A stretch of DNA of 34,036 nucleotides, taken from Caldifarciminota bacterium. GTDB taxonomy: Bacteria > Hydrothermota > Hydrothermia > B15-G9. This document shows, piece by piece, positions 8,187-18,550 of the stretch. A program made the position numbers and the translations under genes. The stretch is taken from the NCBI GenBank assembly GCA_015489175.1, contig WGAI01000015.1, positions 1 to 34,036 of the forward strand, written 5' to 3'. The notes below the pieces were generated by a model. It had not been told where the DNA came from and made no database searches. It saw only the letters and a list, made by a program, of their open reading frames with translations. Each line of letters begins with the position of its first letter. The stretch's first letter is position 1.

Positions 8187-9552
8187 AGACCTCGACCTCT
8201 GCTACCCACATCATATCAGGGCGGTCAACGGAGCCATCTCCTCTGTCCTGTTCAATTCGCACCCTGCTGCCTGTTATGTTATTTATAATGATCTTCGTTC
8301 TGGGGCGGCGGCCGAGCGGTTTCACATCTGCCACCAACCTGTTGTCGATGAAGATCTTGATGTGGCGAGATGTCTCGAAATAATCACCGATCATGCTGAG
8401 CTCACGCGGCCAGTAAATTATCACGGACTCTATCTTCGCCGGACCATCGGCCAGCTGCACATCTATGAAGTGGGGGAAGGTCGAATCATCAGATGCCCAT
8501 GCAGCATCCGACCACAACATCCTGAAATCGTTTCTTATGCCGTCGTTCAACACATCTGGCCTGTAACTTATGTCATACGAGTCTGTTGTGACCTTCCCGC
8601 CATTGCCCTTGAACGCAAGGTTATATTCGGACTCACGGATGTAGATGTCACCCTTCAGCCTAAACAGCGGGTCGAACTTGAAAGCGCGCTCGGACAGCCC
8701 AACTGTGCATCTCACCGTATGGTGAAACACGGAATCGAGAAAAATTGTCGCAACATAAGGTATGAAGCCGTAAGAACATGCGCGATTGTAGTAAAAAGCG
8801 ATCTTTTCGGTGTCTGACGGGTCGGCATAGTCCAGAGCGAAAACCTGAAAGTTGTATCTTGCACGCAGTCGGTTGATGAAGTTCACAGCGAAATAATCCG
8901 TCCACCACAAAAACGATGAATCCGCTTCAAGATATTTTTTCTTCTTGAAATCGTAGCCTGCCATCGAGAAATCTTCCCACATCATGCCGTCTATCACCGG
9001 TGCTATGTCTTCCAATATCGTAAATCCGCGATTTGCAACAAGCTTCATATCAGGGAACGAGTCTCTGATCTCCTTAATGAGCTGAATCATGGCATCGTGG
9101 AATTCAGGTTTGAGGTCTGCATTGTCGATGGTGTCCATGAAGATGCCCACAACTCCCTGTTTTTTCAGCTTCTTTATGCGGTCAAAGATGTGTTTGTGCC
9201 ATAAAGTTGATGCGGGATTGATATAATAAGAATGCCAATTCGGGTTCATGTCAGGCTGACCGTCTCCATCGTCGTCGAAGTAATAGGATGCGTAACCGCC
9301 GGGGCCTTTGCCATCGCCTTTGTGCAGTCCATCCGATTCTCCGAGCGACACATATCCTATGACCCATGTGCCGGCATCCGATATGGATCTTATCTCATCT
9401 TCCGTGTAATTTCGGGGCTCCATGATTGCGACATCGAACTGCGTTATGTCGTTTATCCTGCCTTTTCCGTAATAGCACACATAGGTTTTAACCGAATCCC
9501 ACGCTGTTCGTGGGGTAAAAGTAAGTGCCAGAGAGATTATCAGATAAGTCAC
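8158..9552 (-). CDS. GH114-like (endo-alpha-1,4-polygalactosaminidase-related) secreted protein with C-terminal beta-rich domain
   Basis: YYGKGRINDITQFDVAIMEP, VIGYVSLGE, GIFMDTIDNADL, LVANRGFTILEDI, MWEDFS; signal peptide; GTG start with upstream GGGAGG. Confidence 0.75.
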   Translation of the reverse strand: MTYLIISLALTFTPRTAWDSVKTYVCYYGKGRINDITQFDVAIMEPRNYTEDEIRSISDAGTWVIGYVSLGESDGLHKGDGKGPGGYASYYFDDDGDGQPDMNPNWHSYYINPASTLWHKHIFDRIKKLKKQGVVGIFMDTIDNADLKPEFHDAMIQLIKEIRDSFPDMKLVANRGFTILEDIAPVIDGMMWEDFSMAGYDFKKKKYLEADSSFLWWTDYFAVNFINRLRARYNFQVFALDYADPSDTEKIAFYYNRACSYGFIPYVATIFLDSVFHHTVRCTVGLSERAFKFDPLFRLKGDIYIRESEYNLAFKGNGGKVTTDSYDISYRPDVLNDGIRNDFRMLWSDAAWASDDSTFPHFIDVQLADGPAKIESVIIYWPRELSMIGDYFETSRHIKIFIDNRLVADVKPLGRRPRTKIIINNITGSRVRIEQDRGDGSVDRPDMMWVAEVEVYGRTKRFTH

Positions 9553-9581
9553 CTTCCACGCCTCCCTTATTGTTTCGATAC

Positions 9582-9611
9582 ATTATAAATTTTGCTGAAA
9601 CCGTGATGCAA
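9582..9611 (-). promoter_or_regulatory. sigma70-like promoter TTGCAT-N18-TATAAT for the GH114-recX-apbE block
   Basis: Minus strand: -35 at 9606-9611, perfect -10 at 9582-9587, 18-nt spacer; about 25 nt upstream of the GTG start region. Confidence 0.5.
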
Positions 9612-9944
9612 TGCTGAAGTTTTTGTTAGCTACGACTAACCTTTTAAATAACTCTCCTTATGTCAATAACTTGAATAATATGCACGCCTGTCATAAACCT
9701 GCGTGCAAGCTAACACATTGCAGATCAAAATTATACGCTGCAGGGGACAATTTTCCCCTCTACAGGCTCGAAAAACTCCTATTTCCCCTTTAAAACGGCC
9801 TTAAAAGGGTGCGAAAAACAAGTAAAAGGTAGCCTTTTTGATACCTTGAAATATGAACACATCAATCTAAAGTAAAACTGTGAAGACGCGGGAATTGCCG
9901 ATAGGATGGTGGAGGTAAGATTTAACCCAAAGGAGGTGTGTTAA

Positions 9945-12900
9945 ATGAAAACATCATCAAAGCTAATGCTGGTAATGTCCCTCCTCGCAGGAGGACTATT
10001 TGCCGATGCCCAAAGGGTGCATTTGAACTGGAGCTGGCCGTTCACAGGTGCCTCATCAGGCGCGCTGGCGATAGACGCGTCAAGGCATTACGCATTTTAC
10101 TCAGCCGGAATGGGCATTGTCGGCGTTGACCTTTATAACTCGCCATATTCAATTGTTGGGCGGATTTTTACATCAAACACGGCCCTTGATATAAAAATAT
10201 CGCCCGATGGTAACACGCTTTTTGCTGCAGTTGGAGACAGTGGCATCGATATCTGGAACATCTCGGACACAGCAAACCCCGCAAGGATTGCAAGGATAAA
10301 CGACGGAAACATAGTCTTCGTGAAGGTTCACGGCAACTATTTATTCGCATCGGATACAAACTCAGCGAGCGTAAAAATTTACGACATATCGACGCTATCA
10401 TCCCCCTCTCTCGTCTCAACATTCGACCTCCCAAATGGTAAACCTGGTGAGATGGAGGTTGTAGGAACAGTCCTATATGTGGCGGGTTACACTGGAGGCA
10501 CTTATGTTTTTGACATCAGCAATGCCTCATCCCCGACACTTATTGCTACACTGAATCAGGCTGCATGGCACACATACATCGATGCCGCGAATAACCGACT
10601 TTTTACGGGCATTTTCAACGGGCCCGGGGTTGGCTCAACCATCAACTATTACGACATAACGAATCCCTCAATCCCGTCATTCCTGTTCAGTGAAACTATA
10701 AGTGCTTACCCCACTTTCCAGATGTGGGATTTTGCAGCGAGCAGCGATACGCTTTTCCTGATCTCATCAGGGAATGGTGTATCAACCCGTCAGATAATAT
10801 GGGAAGGTGACTCAACCATACCGCTTCTTTCAAACAGTGATGGGAGCCTTGATGATGCCAGAGGTATTGCACTTTTTGAAGATAAAGTTCTTGCAGTTTC
10901 GGACAATTACATATCAGGCACGCTTTACGAGCTCTCCAGGACCAATCTCAACATTTCCGATTCAGCTAATCCGATTGGCTGGATTTCTGATGTGTGGGTG
11001 AATGGCGATTACGCTTATGTAGCAGGTGCCGGAATTCTGACATTCCATATCGTCGGTGACACCATGGAGTTCATAGGCCAAACACTTAGCGAAACCATGT
11101 TCGATAGGCTCATGGTCAGAGGCTCATATCTCTTAGCCTCAAGCGGAGATTCGATTTACCTCTTCAGCATCGGTGCAAACCCGCAGTCGCCCAGTCTATT
11201 GGGAAAATTTTATTCTGGCGGCGATCTCGGCGGCTTCGATGCCGTTGTAACCCATAAAGGTCTTTATATCTACACAGCCGTAACAAATACAGCCGTGTTT
11301 TTTGTGTTTGATGCCTCAAATCCCTCATCGCCCACGATGCTCTACGATGTGCCTGTCGCTTACACCTCAAATGACATCAAGGTCATGAACGATCTTGCAT
11401 ATCTGGTGAGCAGTTATGGTGATAGGTTCATGGTTTACGATATAAACGACAGTTCTCAGGTTGCATCTATTTATTACGAAGACCCATTCGGCCTTGAGCT
11501 CAGAGGAAATTACGCCTATGTCGTGGGAAACCGCCCCGGAATTGTTGACATCAGCGACCCATCAAATCCGCACATAGTCGGTAATATCCTCTTTAACGGC
11601 AACTCGTGGACTGCATACGATGTTTGTCCATTTGATAGCGGTGCCGTGTTCATAGGTAACATTTACCTTTCTAACGGCTCAGGCTTTGTGATTGTGGATA
11701 TGAGGGATACATCGAACATCAGGACGCCGGGCTATCTACTTTATAACGGAGGATATGGCCGAGGAGTTTTCTTCAAAGATTACAAGATCTATGCTGCATT
11801 TTATGACCTTGGGCTTCACGCCTTTACAAGTGATTCGCTCCCACCACAGCCTGCACCAGTTGTCCTGGTTGAACCCACAGGTGGGCAATGGGCGCCAAGA
11901 AATGTCCATTTTGAATGGCAGGATACGACCGGCGTCACCGGAGCTTACTACATCCTGAAAGCCTATGGCTCATTCTACATCATTGATGATACGCTGACCA
12001 CCACTTATTTTGACACAGTCCTTACACAGAAAAGGAGATATTGGTGGTATGTGATCACTTATTACGCCCCCGGTTATGACGCAAGAACCTATACGACCTC
12101 ATTTTACCTCGACCCCGACCCACCGTTTGGATTTAATCTCCTATCCCCTGACAGCGGCGCGTCTATTTCTGATTCTATTGTCAGTTTCGACTGGTCAGAA
12201 GCACAGGATACATCGAGTGGCATGGGGCATTATCTTCTGCTCATTTCAAACGATTCTACTTTCGCGTCTTACGATTCGTTTGTCGTGGATACATCAGGCA
12301 TGAGCGTTGCGCTCGCCTCTTACGGCACATTTTACTGGAAAGTCATAGCCGTTGATTCGGCAGGCAATACGGCGGAGTCGAATGTCTGGAGCTTCACAAG
12401 GGAAATGCCTACGCCGTCGGTCCCCGGCCTCGTCTCACCGATTGGAGGAACATGGCTGAACGACACAACCGTAGCATTTTCATGGACGACAGGCGGCAAA
12501 AAGGTGAGTGACACTGGATTTATAGGTAAATTCAGACATAAAGGCGCCCTTCAAAAGGATCTGCTCGATGGCCCTACAAGCAAGGACACTGGAATTAAAT
12601 ACGACCTCAGGTTTGTTATCGAGATCCTGAGCGGGAACACGACGGTCGTCTACGACACGGTTGATACGAATTTTGTCGAAATTCCGCTTTCCGAAGGCAC
12701 TTACAGGTGGCATGTGAAGGCGTTTTATGTCGGTGCAGGTGCGTCTGACTGGTCACCAACCGATTCGTTTGGAGTTGACACCACGCCGCCGTCGGCTGTC
12801 TCGCTTACCTCGCCCGAAAACGGGGTTTATCTCAATTCCACAACCGTCCATTTCGACTGGGCTGATGCCGTTGATACCCTGAGCGGCGTAGCGAGTTACC

Positions 12901-13955
12901 TGTTGCTCGTGTCACAATCGCCAGATTTCTCATCCGCAGATTCGTTCTTCTGCACATCATCTGAGACGACGCTGACACTGGCTGAGATGTCTTACTGGTG
13001 GAGGGTTCAGGCGTTCGACCATGCTGGCAATGGTTCGGGTTTCACCGATGCATGGTCGTTCGAGGTGGATACGACCCATCCCGAAGCGCCTGCCCTTATC
13101 CTACCCGTTGGCGGGACATGGCTTTCGGACACTTCCGTGGTGCTCTCATGGTCAGCTGTTTCGTTCAAGAGCGGTAAACCTGCCATCAAAGCCGCACCCG
13201 TGAGCTATATTTTCGAGGTGAGTTCAAACGGCAGTGTCGTGGTAACCGATACGGTTGACACCAATGTGGCGCATGTAACTCTTTTCGAAGGCTTTTACAC
13301 ATGGCGGGTTATGGCGTTTGACGGTGCTGGAAACACATCGCCGTGGTCGCATGTCGATTCGTTCGGAATTGACATCACGCCGCCCGAAATCGACTCCATG
13401 ACCATCTGGAGTGACACAAGCTGGTTCTTCGGCCCCTACGAGGTGCACGCATGGATAACGGACAACCTTAGCGGCGTTCAAGATGTATGGCTCTTCTATT
13501 CCATCGATGGCCAGGGCTACGATTCCACGCAGATGAACGAGTCATACAGTGGCTGGATAGGCGAAATCCCGGCATTTTCGGATTCTGCGAACCACTCGGT
13601 TTCATACTTTGTCCGCGCCAACGACAGCTCACAGCCGCCAAATCACAGCCTGTCTGACACAGTCTCGTTCGAGGTCACATCCATCGAAGAGGGAAACATT
13701 GATCCGTCGGTGTATGCCGTTTCTCTCAGATCCACGGTGGCATCAGAAATCGTCTTTGAGGTTAAAACGCCGTCTTCGACGCCATACAGGCTGGAGATCT
13801 ACTCGACGGACGGACGACTTGTCGGTCTGAAAACCGGGCATCTGAATAGGGGATACAGCAGCCTCAGTGTGAATTTGAGCACAAACGGCGTTTACATGGC
13901 AGTTTTGAGAACGAAATTCGGAACCGAGATTCGCAAGCTTGTGATTTTAAAATAG
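9945..13955 (+). CDS. Large secreted protein: LVIVD-like beta-propeller repeats, FN3-like repeats, C-terminal T9SS-type sorting tail
   Basis: Signal peptide; recurrent VDISDPSNPHIVG-type segments; repeated FDWSEAQDTSSGMGHYLLLIS / FDWADAVDTLSGVASYLLLVS; C-terminus LEIYSTDGRLVG...YMAVLRTKFGTEIRKLVILK; AGGAGGTG RBS. Confidence 0.8.
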   Translation: MKTSSKLMLVMSLLAGGLFADAQRVHLNWSWPFTGASSGALAIDASRHYAFYSAGMGIVGVDLYNSPYSIVGRIFTSNTALDIKISPDGNTLFAAVGDSGIDIWNISDTANPARIARINDGNIVFVKVHGNYLFASDTNSASVKIYDISTLSSPSLVSTFDLPNGKPGEMEVVGTVLYVAGYTGGTYVFDISNASSPTLIATLNQAAWHTYIDAANNRLFTGIFNGPGVGSTINYYDITNPSIPSFLFSETISAYPTFQMWDFAASSDTLFLISSGNGVSTRQIIWEGDSTIPLLSNSDGSLDDARGIALFEDKVLAVSDNYISGTLYELSRTNLNISDSANPIGWISDVWVNGDYAYVAGAGILTFHIVGDTMEFIGQTLSETMFDRLMVRGSYLLASSGDSIYLFSIGANPQSPSLLGKFYSGGDLGGFDAVVTHKGLYIYTAVTNTAVFFVFDASNPSSPTMLYDVPVAYTSNDIKVMNDLAYLVSSYGDRFMVYDINDSSQVASIYYEDPFGLELRGNYAYVVGNRPGIVDISDPSNPHIVGNILFNGNSWTAYDVCPFDSGAVFIGNIYLSNGSGFVIVDMRDTSNIRTPGYLLYNGGYGRGVFFKDYKIYAAFYDLGLHAFTSDSLPPQPAPVVLVEPTGGQWAPRNVHFEWQDTTGVTGAYYILKAYGSFYIIDDTLTTTYFDTVLTQKRRYWWYVITYYAPGYDARTYTTSFYLDPDPPFGFNLLSPDSGASISDSIVSFDWSEAQDTSSGMGHYLLLISNDSTFASYDSFVVDTSGMSVALASYGTFYWKVIAVDSAGNTAESNVWSFTREMPTPSVPGLVSPIGGTWLNDTTVAFSWTTGGKKVSDTGFIGKFRHKGALQKDLLDGPTSKDTGIKYDLRFVIEILSGNTTVVYDTVDTNFVEIPLSEGTYRWHVKAFYVGAGASDWSPTDSFGVDTTPPSAVSLTSPENGVYLNSTTVHFDWADAVDTLSGVASYLLLVSQSPDFSSADSFFCTSSETTLTLAEMSYWWRVQAFDHAGNGSGFTDAWSFEVDTTHPEAPALILPVGGTWLSDTSVVLSWSAVSFKSGKPAIKAAPVSYIFEVSSNGSVVVTDTVDTNVAHVTLFEGFYTWRVMAFDGAGNTSPWSHVDSFGIDITPPEIDSMTIWSDTSWFFGPYEVHAWITDNLSGVQDVWLFYSIDGQGYDSTQMNESYSGWIGEIPAFSDSANHSVSYFVRANDSSQPPNHSLSDTVSFEVTSIEEGNIDPSVYAVSLRSTVASEIVFEVKTPSSTPYRLEIYSTDGRLVGLKTGHLNRGYSSLSVNLSTNGVYMAVLRTKFGTEIRKLVILK

Positions 13956-13966
13956 CGAAATAAATG

Positions 13967-13993
13967 GCCTGAATGCCTCAGGCGTGAGTTTTT
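13967..13993 (+). terminator. Rho-independent terminator-like hairpin
   Basis: GCCTGA-ATGCC-TCAGGC stem-loop followed by GTGAG then TTTTT, 12 nt after the stop at 13955. Confidence 0.55.
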
Positions 13994-14001
13994 CGGACAG
14001 G

Positions 14002-14023
14002 CGAGGGGGGGTGATCCCCCTCG
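14002..14023 (+). terminator. Second GC-rich hairpin, terminator or leader structure
   Basis: CGAGGGGG-GGTGAT-CCCCCTCG, 8-bp perfect stem; downstream sequence TTCTCTTCAATTTT. Confidence 0.4.
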
Positions 14024-14094
14024 TTCTCTTCAATTTTAAGAATTGAGCGCTTATCATAAGTGGCTTTTTGAAACAAAATAGGGAGGTTGAAGCC

Positions 14095-15996
14095 ATGTTC
14101 AGAAAATTTATGGCAGGCTTTGTCGCCGTTGCCGCGCTTGCATCCAGCCTGAACGCTGCGAGGTTCCTTTTCGATTACACGAAGGACGAAACAGCTGGTA
14201 ATGCCGATTGGACGATAGACGACGATTTTCCATACCCATATCCAACATACCCATCCAATGGAGACGATTGGCTCGGAGGCATTTCCGATTGGGGCTATGA
14301 CCTGTGGGTCTCTGGACACGAGGTCGTGACATTGCCGCCCAGTTCAAACATAACCTACGGGGACACCACGAACCCACTTGATCTCTCGAATTTCGATGTC
14401 TTCATAGTTTGCGAGCCGCAGGATCCGTTCACGCAGGACGAGATCGACGCAATCTTGCAGTTTGTCAGCAGTGGTGGTGGTCTGTTCATGGTTTCTGACC
14501 ACAACGCATCGGATAGAAACAACAATGGATGGGATTCGCCTCGTATCTGGAACCAGTTTGAGCCCTATTTCGGCATCCATTTTCATGTGACCGGGGACCC
14601 GAACAACTCTGTGTCGATCCACCCGAACTACAATGTCTCGAACGATCCTGACGACCCTGTAATTCACGGCGAATACGGCGATGTGCATGCAATGAGTTTC
14701 TACGCAGCGACCGTCATGTCGCTCGATGTCAGCGTCAACCCAACTCTCAGAGGTCATGTGTGGTATGATGCGGTCAACGGCTCCTATGTGATGTTCGCAA
14801 CTGGCAGCTACGGGAACGGTAAGATAGCCGCATTGACCGACAGTTCACCTGTTGATGATGGCACAGGTCGCCCCGGCAACAGCCTTTACGACGGCTGGAC
14901 GGAGCGGGGAGTTGACAACCGAGAGGCCGTTCTGAACGCAAGTATCTGGCTCGCAGGTGGGACATCGTCCAACATTCCGCCGTTCATCGGGAATATCATC
15001 CAGATACCTGCATACCCCGACCCGAACGACACGGTCACGATTAAGGCTGAGGTCAGAGATCAATCGGCGATAGTGGCGGATTCCATCTTCGTGAGCGTGG
15101 ACAGCTCCGATTTTGTGGCTTTTGGCCATTTCGATCGCGTGGCTGACACATCGTTCTATCGCATACAGCCTTATCCCGTTGGCACTTATGTGAGCTACTA
15201 TCTCTGGGCGATGGACGACTCCGGTGCCACCACGACATCGGAAATCAGGGGATACACCGTTATGCCCCCTACCGGTAGTCCCATACGGAATCCCGGATTT
15301 GAGGTGTGGGAAAATGACAGCCCTGCTTTCTGGATAAGGCAGAGCGGTATAACATGGGCGAAGGACTCCATACATGTCCATTCCGGGAATTACAGTCTGA
15401 TGGTCAACTCACTGGATAGAAAGAACATTTACTCCGATACACTTACCATAATTCCGGGTGACACCTACTATCTTTCAATCTGGGTCTATGAGAACACAAC
15501 GGGCAGAGCCAGACTTTTGATCAGATGGTTGAACGATCGCGGGCGCTGGGACAACGACTGGTCGGGCTCCTATTCGGTGGATTCCACGGGCTGGCAGGAG
15601 CTCACATACTCGTGGACGGCGCCCTTGAGCGCCAGAAAGGCCATGCTCGGTGTGAGGTTCTATGTCAGCAACAAAGATGCCGGCCCCTTTTACCTCGATG
15701 ACGCTTACATTCAGGATGTTACAGCCATCCAGGAGGGAGACAGTGCGCCGATAACAAGTTTCATCGTCAGCAGCATGGATGATGCCATCAGGCTCAGGCT
15801 CTACTCGACAGAAAATGCCCTCGCCCGTTTCAGGGTGATGGATGTGACCGGCAGGCAGATTAATAGTTTCGTCAGGAACCTGAATGTCGGAGCGAACGAT
15901 TTCTCGATACCTATGAGATTGAGCTCCGGAATTTACTTTGTTGAAGCGGAAATCGGCGATTTTAGCCGTGTTGAGAAGGTGACGGTTATACATTAA
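14095..15996 (+). CDS. Secreted protein with GATase-like/DUF4350-like N-terminal domain, CBM-like domain and sorting-tail C-terminus
   Basis: Signal peptide from ATG 14095 (GGAGG upstream); [41 protein letters not shown]-like start; [22 protein letters not shown]...[22 protein letters not shown]. Confidence 0.65.
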   Translation: MFRKFMAGFVAVAALASSLNAARFLFDYTKDETAGNADWTIDDDFPYPYPTYPSNGDDWLGGISDWGYDLWVSGHEVVTLPPSSNITYGDTTNPLDLSNFDVFIVCEPQDPFTQDEIDAILQFVSSGGGLFMVSDHNASDRNNNGWDSPRIWNQFEPYFGIHFHVTGDPNNSVSIHPNYNVSNDPDDPVIHGEYGDVHAMSFYAATVMSLDVSVNPTLRGHVWYDAVNGSYVMFATGSYGNGKIAALTDSSPVDDGTGRPGNSLYDGWTERGVDNREAVLNASIWLAGGTSSNIPPFIGNIIQIPAYPDPNDTVTIKAEVRDQSAIVADSIFVSVDSSDFVAFGHFDRVADTSFYRIQPYPVGTYVSYYLWAMDDSGATTTSEIRGYTVMPPTGSPIRNPGFEVWENDSPAFWIRQSGITWAKDSIHVHSGNYSLMVNSLDRKNIYSDTLTIIPGDTYYLSIWVYENTTGRARLLIRWLNDRGRWDNDWSGSYSVDSTGWQELTYSWTAPLSARKAMLGVRFYVSNKDAGPFYLDDAYIQDVTAIQEGDSAPITSFIVSSMDDAIRLRLYSTENALARFRVMDVTGRQINSFVRNLNVGANDFSIPMRLSSGIYFVEAEIGDFSRVEKVTVIH

Positions 15997-16009
15997 AATC
16001 AAGTTCGAC

Positions 16010-17356
16010 ATGTTCAAACGGGTTCTAATTGCAAACAGAGGTGAAATTGCCTTACGCGTTATCTACGCACTGAAAGAGCTTGGGATAGAAAGTGTTGCCA
16101 TCTATTCTGAGGCGGATGAGCATTCCCTTCATGTCCAGTTTGCAGATTATGCAATCAGGATAGGGCCTCCATCGCCTCAGGATAGTTACCTCAACATAGC
16201 GCGGATCATCAGCGCTGCTGAGGTAGCCGGCGTTGACGCTATCCATCCGGGCTATGGGTTCCTTGCAGAAAACCCTGAATTCGCTCAGGTTGTTGAGGAG
16301 AGCGGCTTTGTGTTCATCGGTCCGCCATCCGAAGTCATGGCTATGATGGGGGACAAGATCGAGGCAAAGCGAGCTATGCGTGAGGCTGGGGTGCCTGTTC
16401 TGCCGGGAGTTGATGAGCCTATCTGGGATGTTGACAAGGCATTAAAGATAGCGGATTCCATGGGTTATCCCGTCATCATAAAGGCGGCAGCTGGCGGCGG
16501 TGGGCGCGGTATGCGCATCGCAAGGACACCTGAGGAACTGGAAAACAACTTCAAGGTCGCAAGGGCTGAGGCTGCTGCATCTTTTGGGGATCCACGCCTT
16601 TACATCGAGAAATACATCCAAAAGCCACGCCACATCGAAATCCAGCTCCTTGGCGATAAGTATGGCCATGTTATACACCTCGGCGAGAGGGAGTGCTCAA
16701 TCCAACGCAGACATCAAAAACTGATGGAAGAATCGCCTTCACCTGCCGTCGATGCCAAGTTGAGGGAAAAAATCGGCAGGGCTGCGGTCAAAGGTGCAAA
16801 AGCCATTGGCTACCAATCCGCTGGGACTATGGAATTCCTCATGGATGAGGATGGCAATTTTTACTTCATGGAGATGAACACAAGGATACAGGTTGAACAT
16901 CCTATCACCGAGATGGTTACGGGTATCGACCTTGTTAAGCAACAGATTTTGATTGCGGCGGGAGAAAAATTGGAATACAAACAGGGTGATGTGACCATAA
17001 CCGGGCATGCGATAGAAGCTCGCATCAACGCCGAAGACCCTGACATGGACTTTGCGCCTTTCCCCGGGAAGATCACACTCTTTCACAAGCCGGGCGGCCC
17101 CGGTGTCCGCATAGACACACATGTCTTCGCGGGCTACACCATACCGCCGTATTACGACTCACTTGTCGCCAAACTCATCGTTAAGGGTAGGGACAGGAAG
17201 GAAGCTATTTCACGGCTGAGACGGAGCCTTGAAGAGTTTATCATAGATGGCATCAGAACAACCATACCTTTCCACCTTAAAATTGTAGAACATCCTGACT
17301 TTGTTAGCGGCAACATCGACACGCATTTTATAGAAAGGATGAATAAAGAGGGGTAA
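16010..17356 (+). CDS. accC: Biotin carboxylase (acetyl-CoA carboxylase subunit A or related)
   Basis: [75 protein letters not shown]. Confidence 0.95.
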   Translation: MFKRVLIANRGEIALRVIYALKELGIESVAIYSEADEHSLHVQFADYAIRIGPPSPQDSYLNIARIISAAEVAGVDAIHPGYGFLAENPEFAQVVEESGFVFIGPPSEVMAMMGDKIEAKRAMREAGVPVLPGVDEPIWDVDKALKIADSMGYPVIIKAAAGGGGRGMRIARTPEELENNFKVARAEAAASFGDPRLYIEKYIQKPRHIEIQLLGDKYGHVIHLGERECSIQRRHQKLMEESPSPAVDAKLREKIGRAAVKGAKAIGYQSAGTMEFLMDEDGNFYFMEMNTRIQVEHPITEMVTGIDLVKQQILIAAGEKLEYKQGDVTITGHAIEARINAEDPDMDFAPFPGKITLFHKPGGPGVRIDTHVFAGYTIPPYYDSLVAKLIVKGRDRKEAISRLRRSLEEFIIDGIRTTIPFHLKIVEHPDFVSGNIDTHFIERMNKEG

Positions 17357-17357
17357 G

Positions 17358-18539
17358 ATGAGCACTATATTTAACAGTGTGATTTCGCCAAAAGGTGATC
17401 CCAATGTGGCAAGGAGCCTTGCCTTTGAACTTCTTGAGGGATTTTCAGGTCAGATGCCAGATCTTATCTTTGTTTTTGCTGACGCGGATCTCAATTTGCC
17501 GGATATACTTTCTGCTATACAGGAAGTTGCACCATCTGAGATAATCGGTGCGACTACGGGCGGTGGTCTTTTCGCCAATCGTGGCGGAATTATTAAGGGA
17601 CTATGCATAGCCGGTCTCGTCTCAAATGAAATGCGTATAGTTGTATCGCATGCTACAGGAATATCGAGAGACCTGCATGGCGCATTAAAAACGTTAACCG
17701 ATCCTGTGAATAAAATGTTTCCAGAAGCTTTAAAGGCGGATATGGAACATGGCATCTTTATCTTCTTCTTCGACCCGTTATTTGTCGATGGCAATGAGGT
17801 TGTTCGGGAGCTCAGAAGACTTCTGCCTGTCAGCATGCAGATTGCCGGTTCAGCGGCCGGAGATAGCCTTAATTTCCGCAGCGTTAAAGTGATTCACAAT
17901 TACAACGCCTTCCCTGACGCCATAGTTGGCGCTGCAATCTACAGCAAAAAACCGATAGCTGCAAGCGTGGCCTATGGGTGGGAGCCGCTCACTATCGACC
18001 TCAACATTACAAATATGGTGGGTAAAAGGGTTTACGAGATACAAAATCAACCAGCGATTAATATTTGGAAGCAAATATTTGCCAAGAAGAGCATCAATAT
18101 GGCACCTGAGAATATCCAGAGGTTACTTGCCAGTTTCCCGATAGGTTACCGGTCGGGGGTCTCAGCTCTCTACAAGATCAGAACACCTGTTAAGCTGTAT
18201 GATGATGGTTCTGTGGAGCTTATGAGCCCGGTTCCGAATGGGATACCCATAAGGATCATGCACACCACCATACAAAATCTTGTCTCGTCATCGCTGAAAG
18301 CCGCAAAAAAGGCGATTGAGGAGATGGAGGGAGTCCCTGCGTCCGGACTCCTTGTCCTCGATTCGCTCCCGCGTTTGCTTGTGATGGGCGACAAATTCTA
18401 CAAGACGATGGCGGCTGTTAATCAGATACTCCCCGTAAAATTCGCAGGCTTTCATGGCTATGGTGAGGGCTATCGACTGAAAGTTGGTCCGGTTGGCTAT
18501 AACAATGGCACAGCATCGTTTGTGGTTTTCCCCAAATAA
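17358..18539 (+). CDS. FIST N/C domain sensory protein
   Basis: FIST-N-like EIIGATTGGGLFANRG, QIAGSAAGDSL; FIST-C-like C-terminus LVLDSLPRLLVMGDKF...FAGFHGYGEG. Confidence 0.8.
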   Translation: MSTIFNSVISPKGDPNVARSLAFELLEGFSGQMPDLIFVFADADLNLPDILSAIQEVAPSEIIGATTGGGLFANRGGIIKGLCIAGLVSNEMRIVVSHATGISRDLHGALKTLTDPVNKMFPEALKADMEHGIFIFFFDPLFVDGNEVVRELRRLLPVSMQIAGSAAGDSLNFRSVKVIHNYNAFPDAIVGAAIYSKKPIAASVAYGWEPLTIDLNITNMVGKRVYEIQNQPAINIWKQIFAKKSINMAPENIQRLLASFPIGYRSGVSALYKIRTPVKLYDDGSVELMSPVPNGIPIRIMHTTIQNLVSSSLKAAKKAIEEMEGVPASGLLVLDSLPRLLVMGDKFYKTMAAVNQILPVKFAGFHGYGEGYRLKVGPVGYNNGTASFVVFPK

Positions 18540-18550
18540 GGAGAAACATT

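Noticed and set aside
6896-8817. Plus-strand ORFs 6896..7597, 7365..8048 and 8125..8817
   Set aside because: Antisense to apbE, recX and GH114-like genes, which carry family motifs; the plus frames do not.
14344-16017. Minus-strand ORFs at 14344..14757, 14845..15381 and 15475..16017
   Set aside because: Shadow ORFs of the secreted protein gene; no recognisable motifs.
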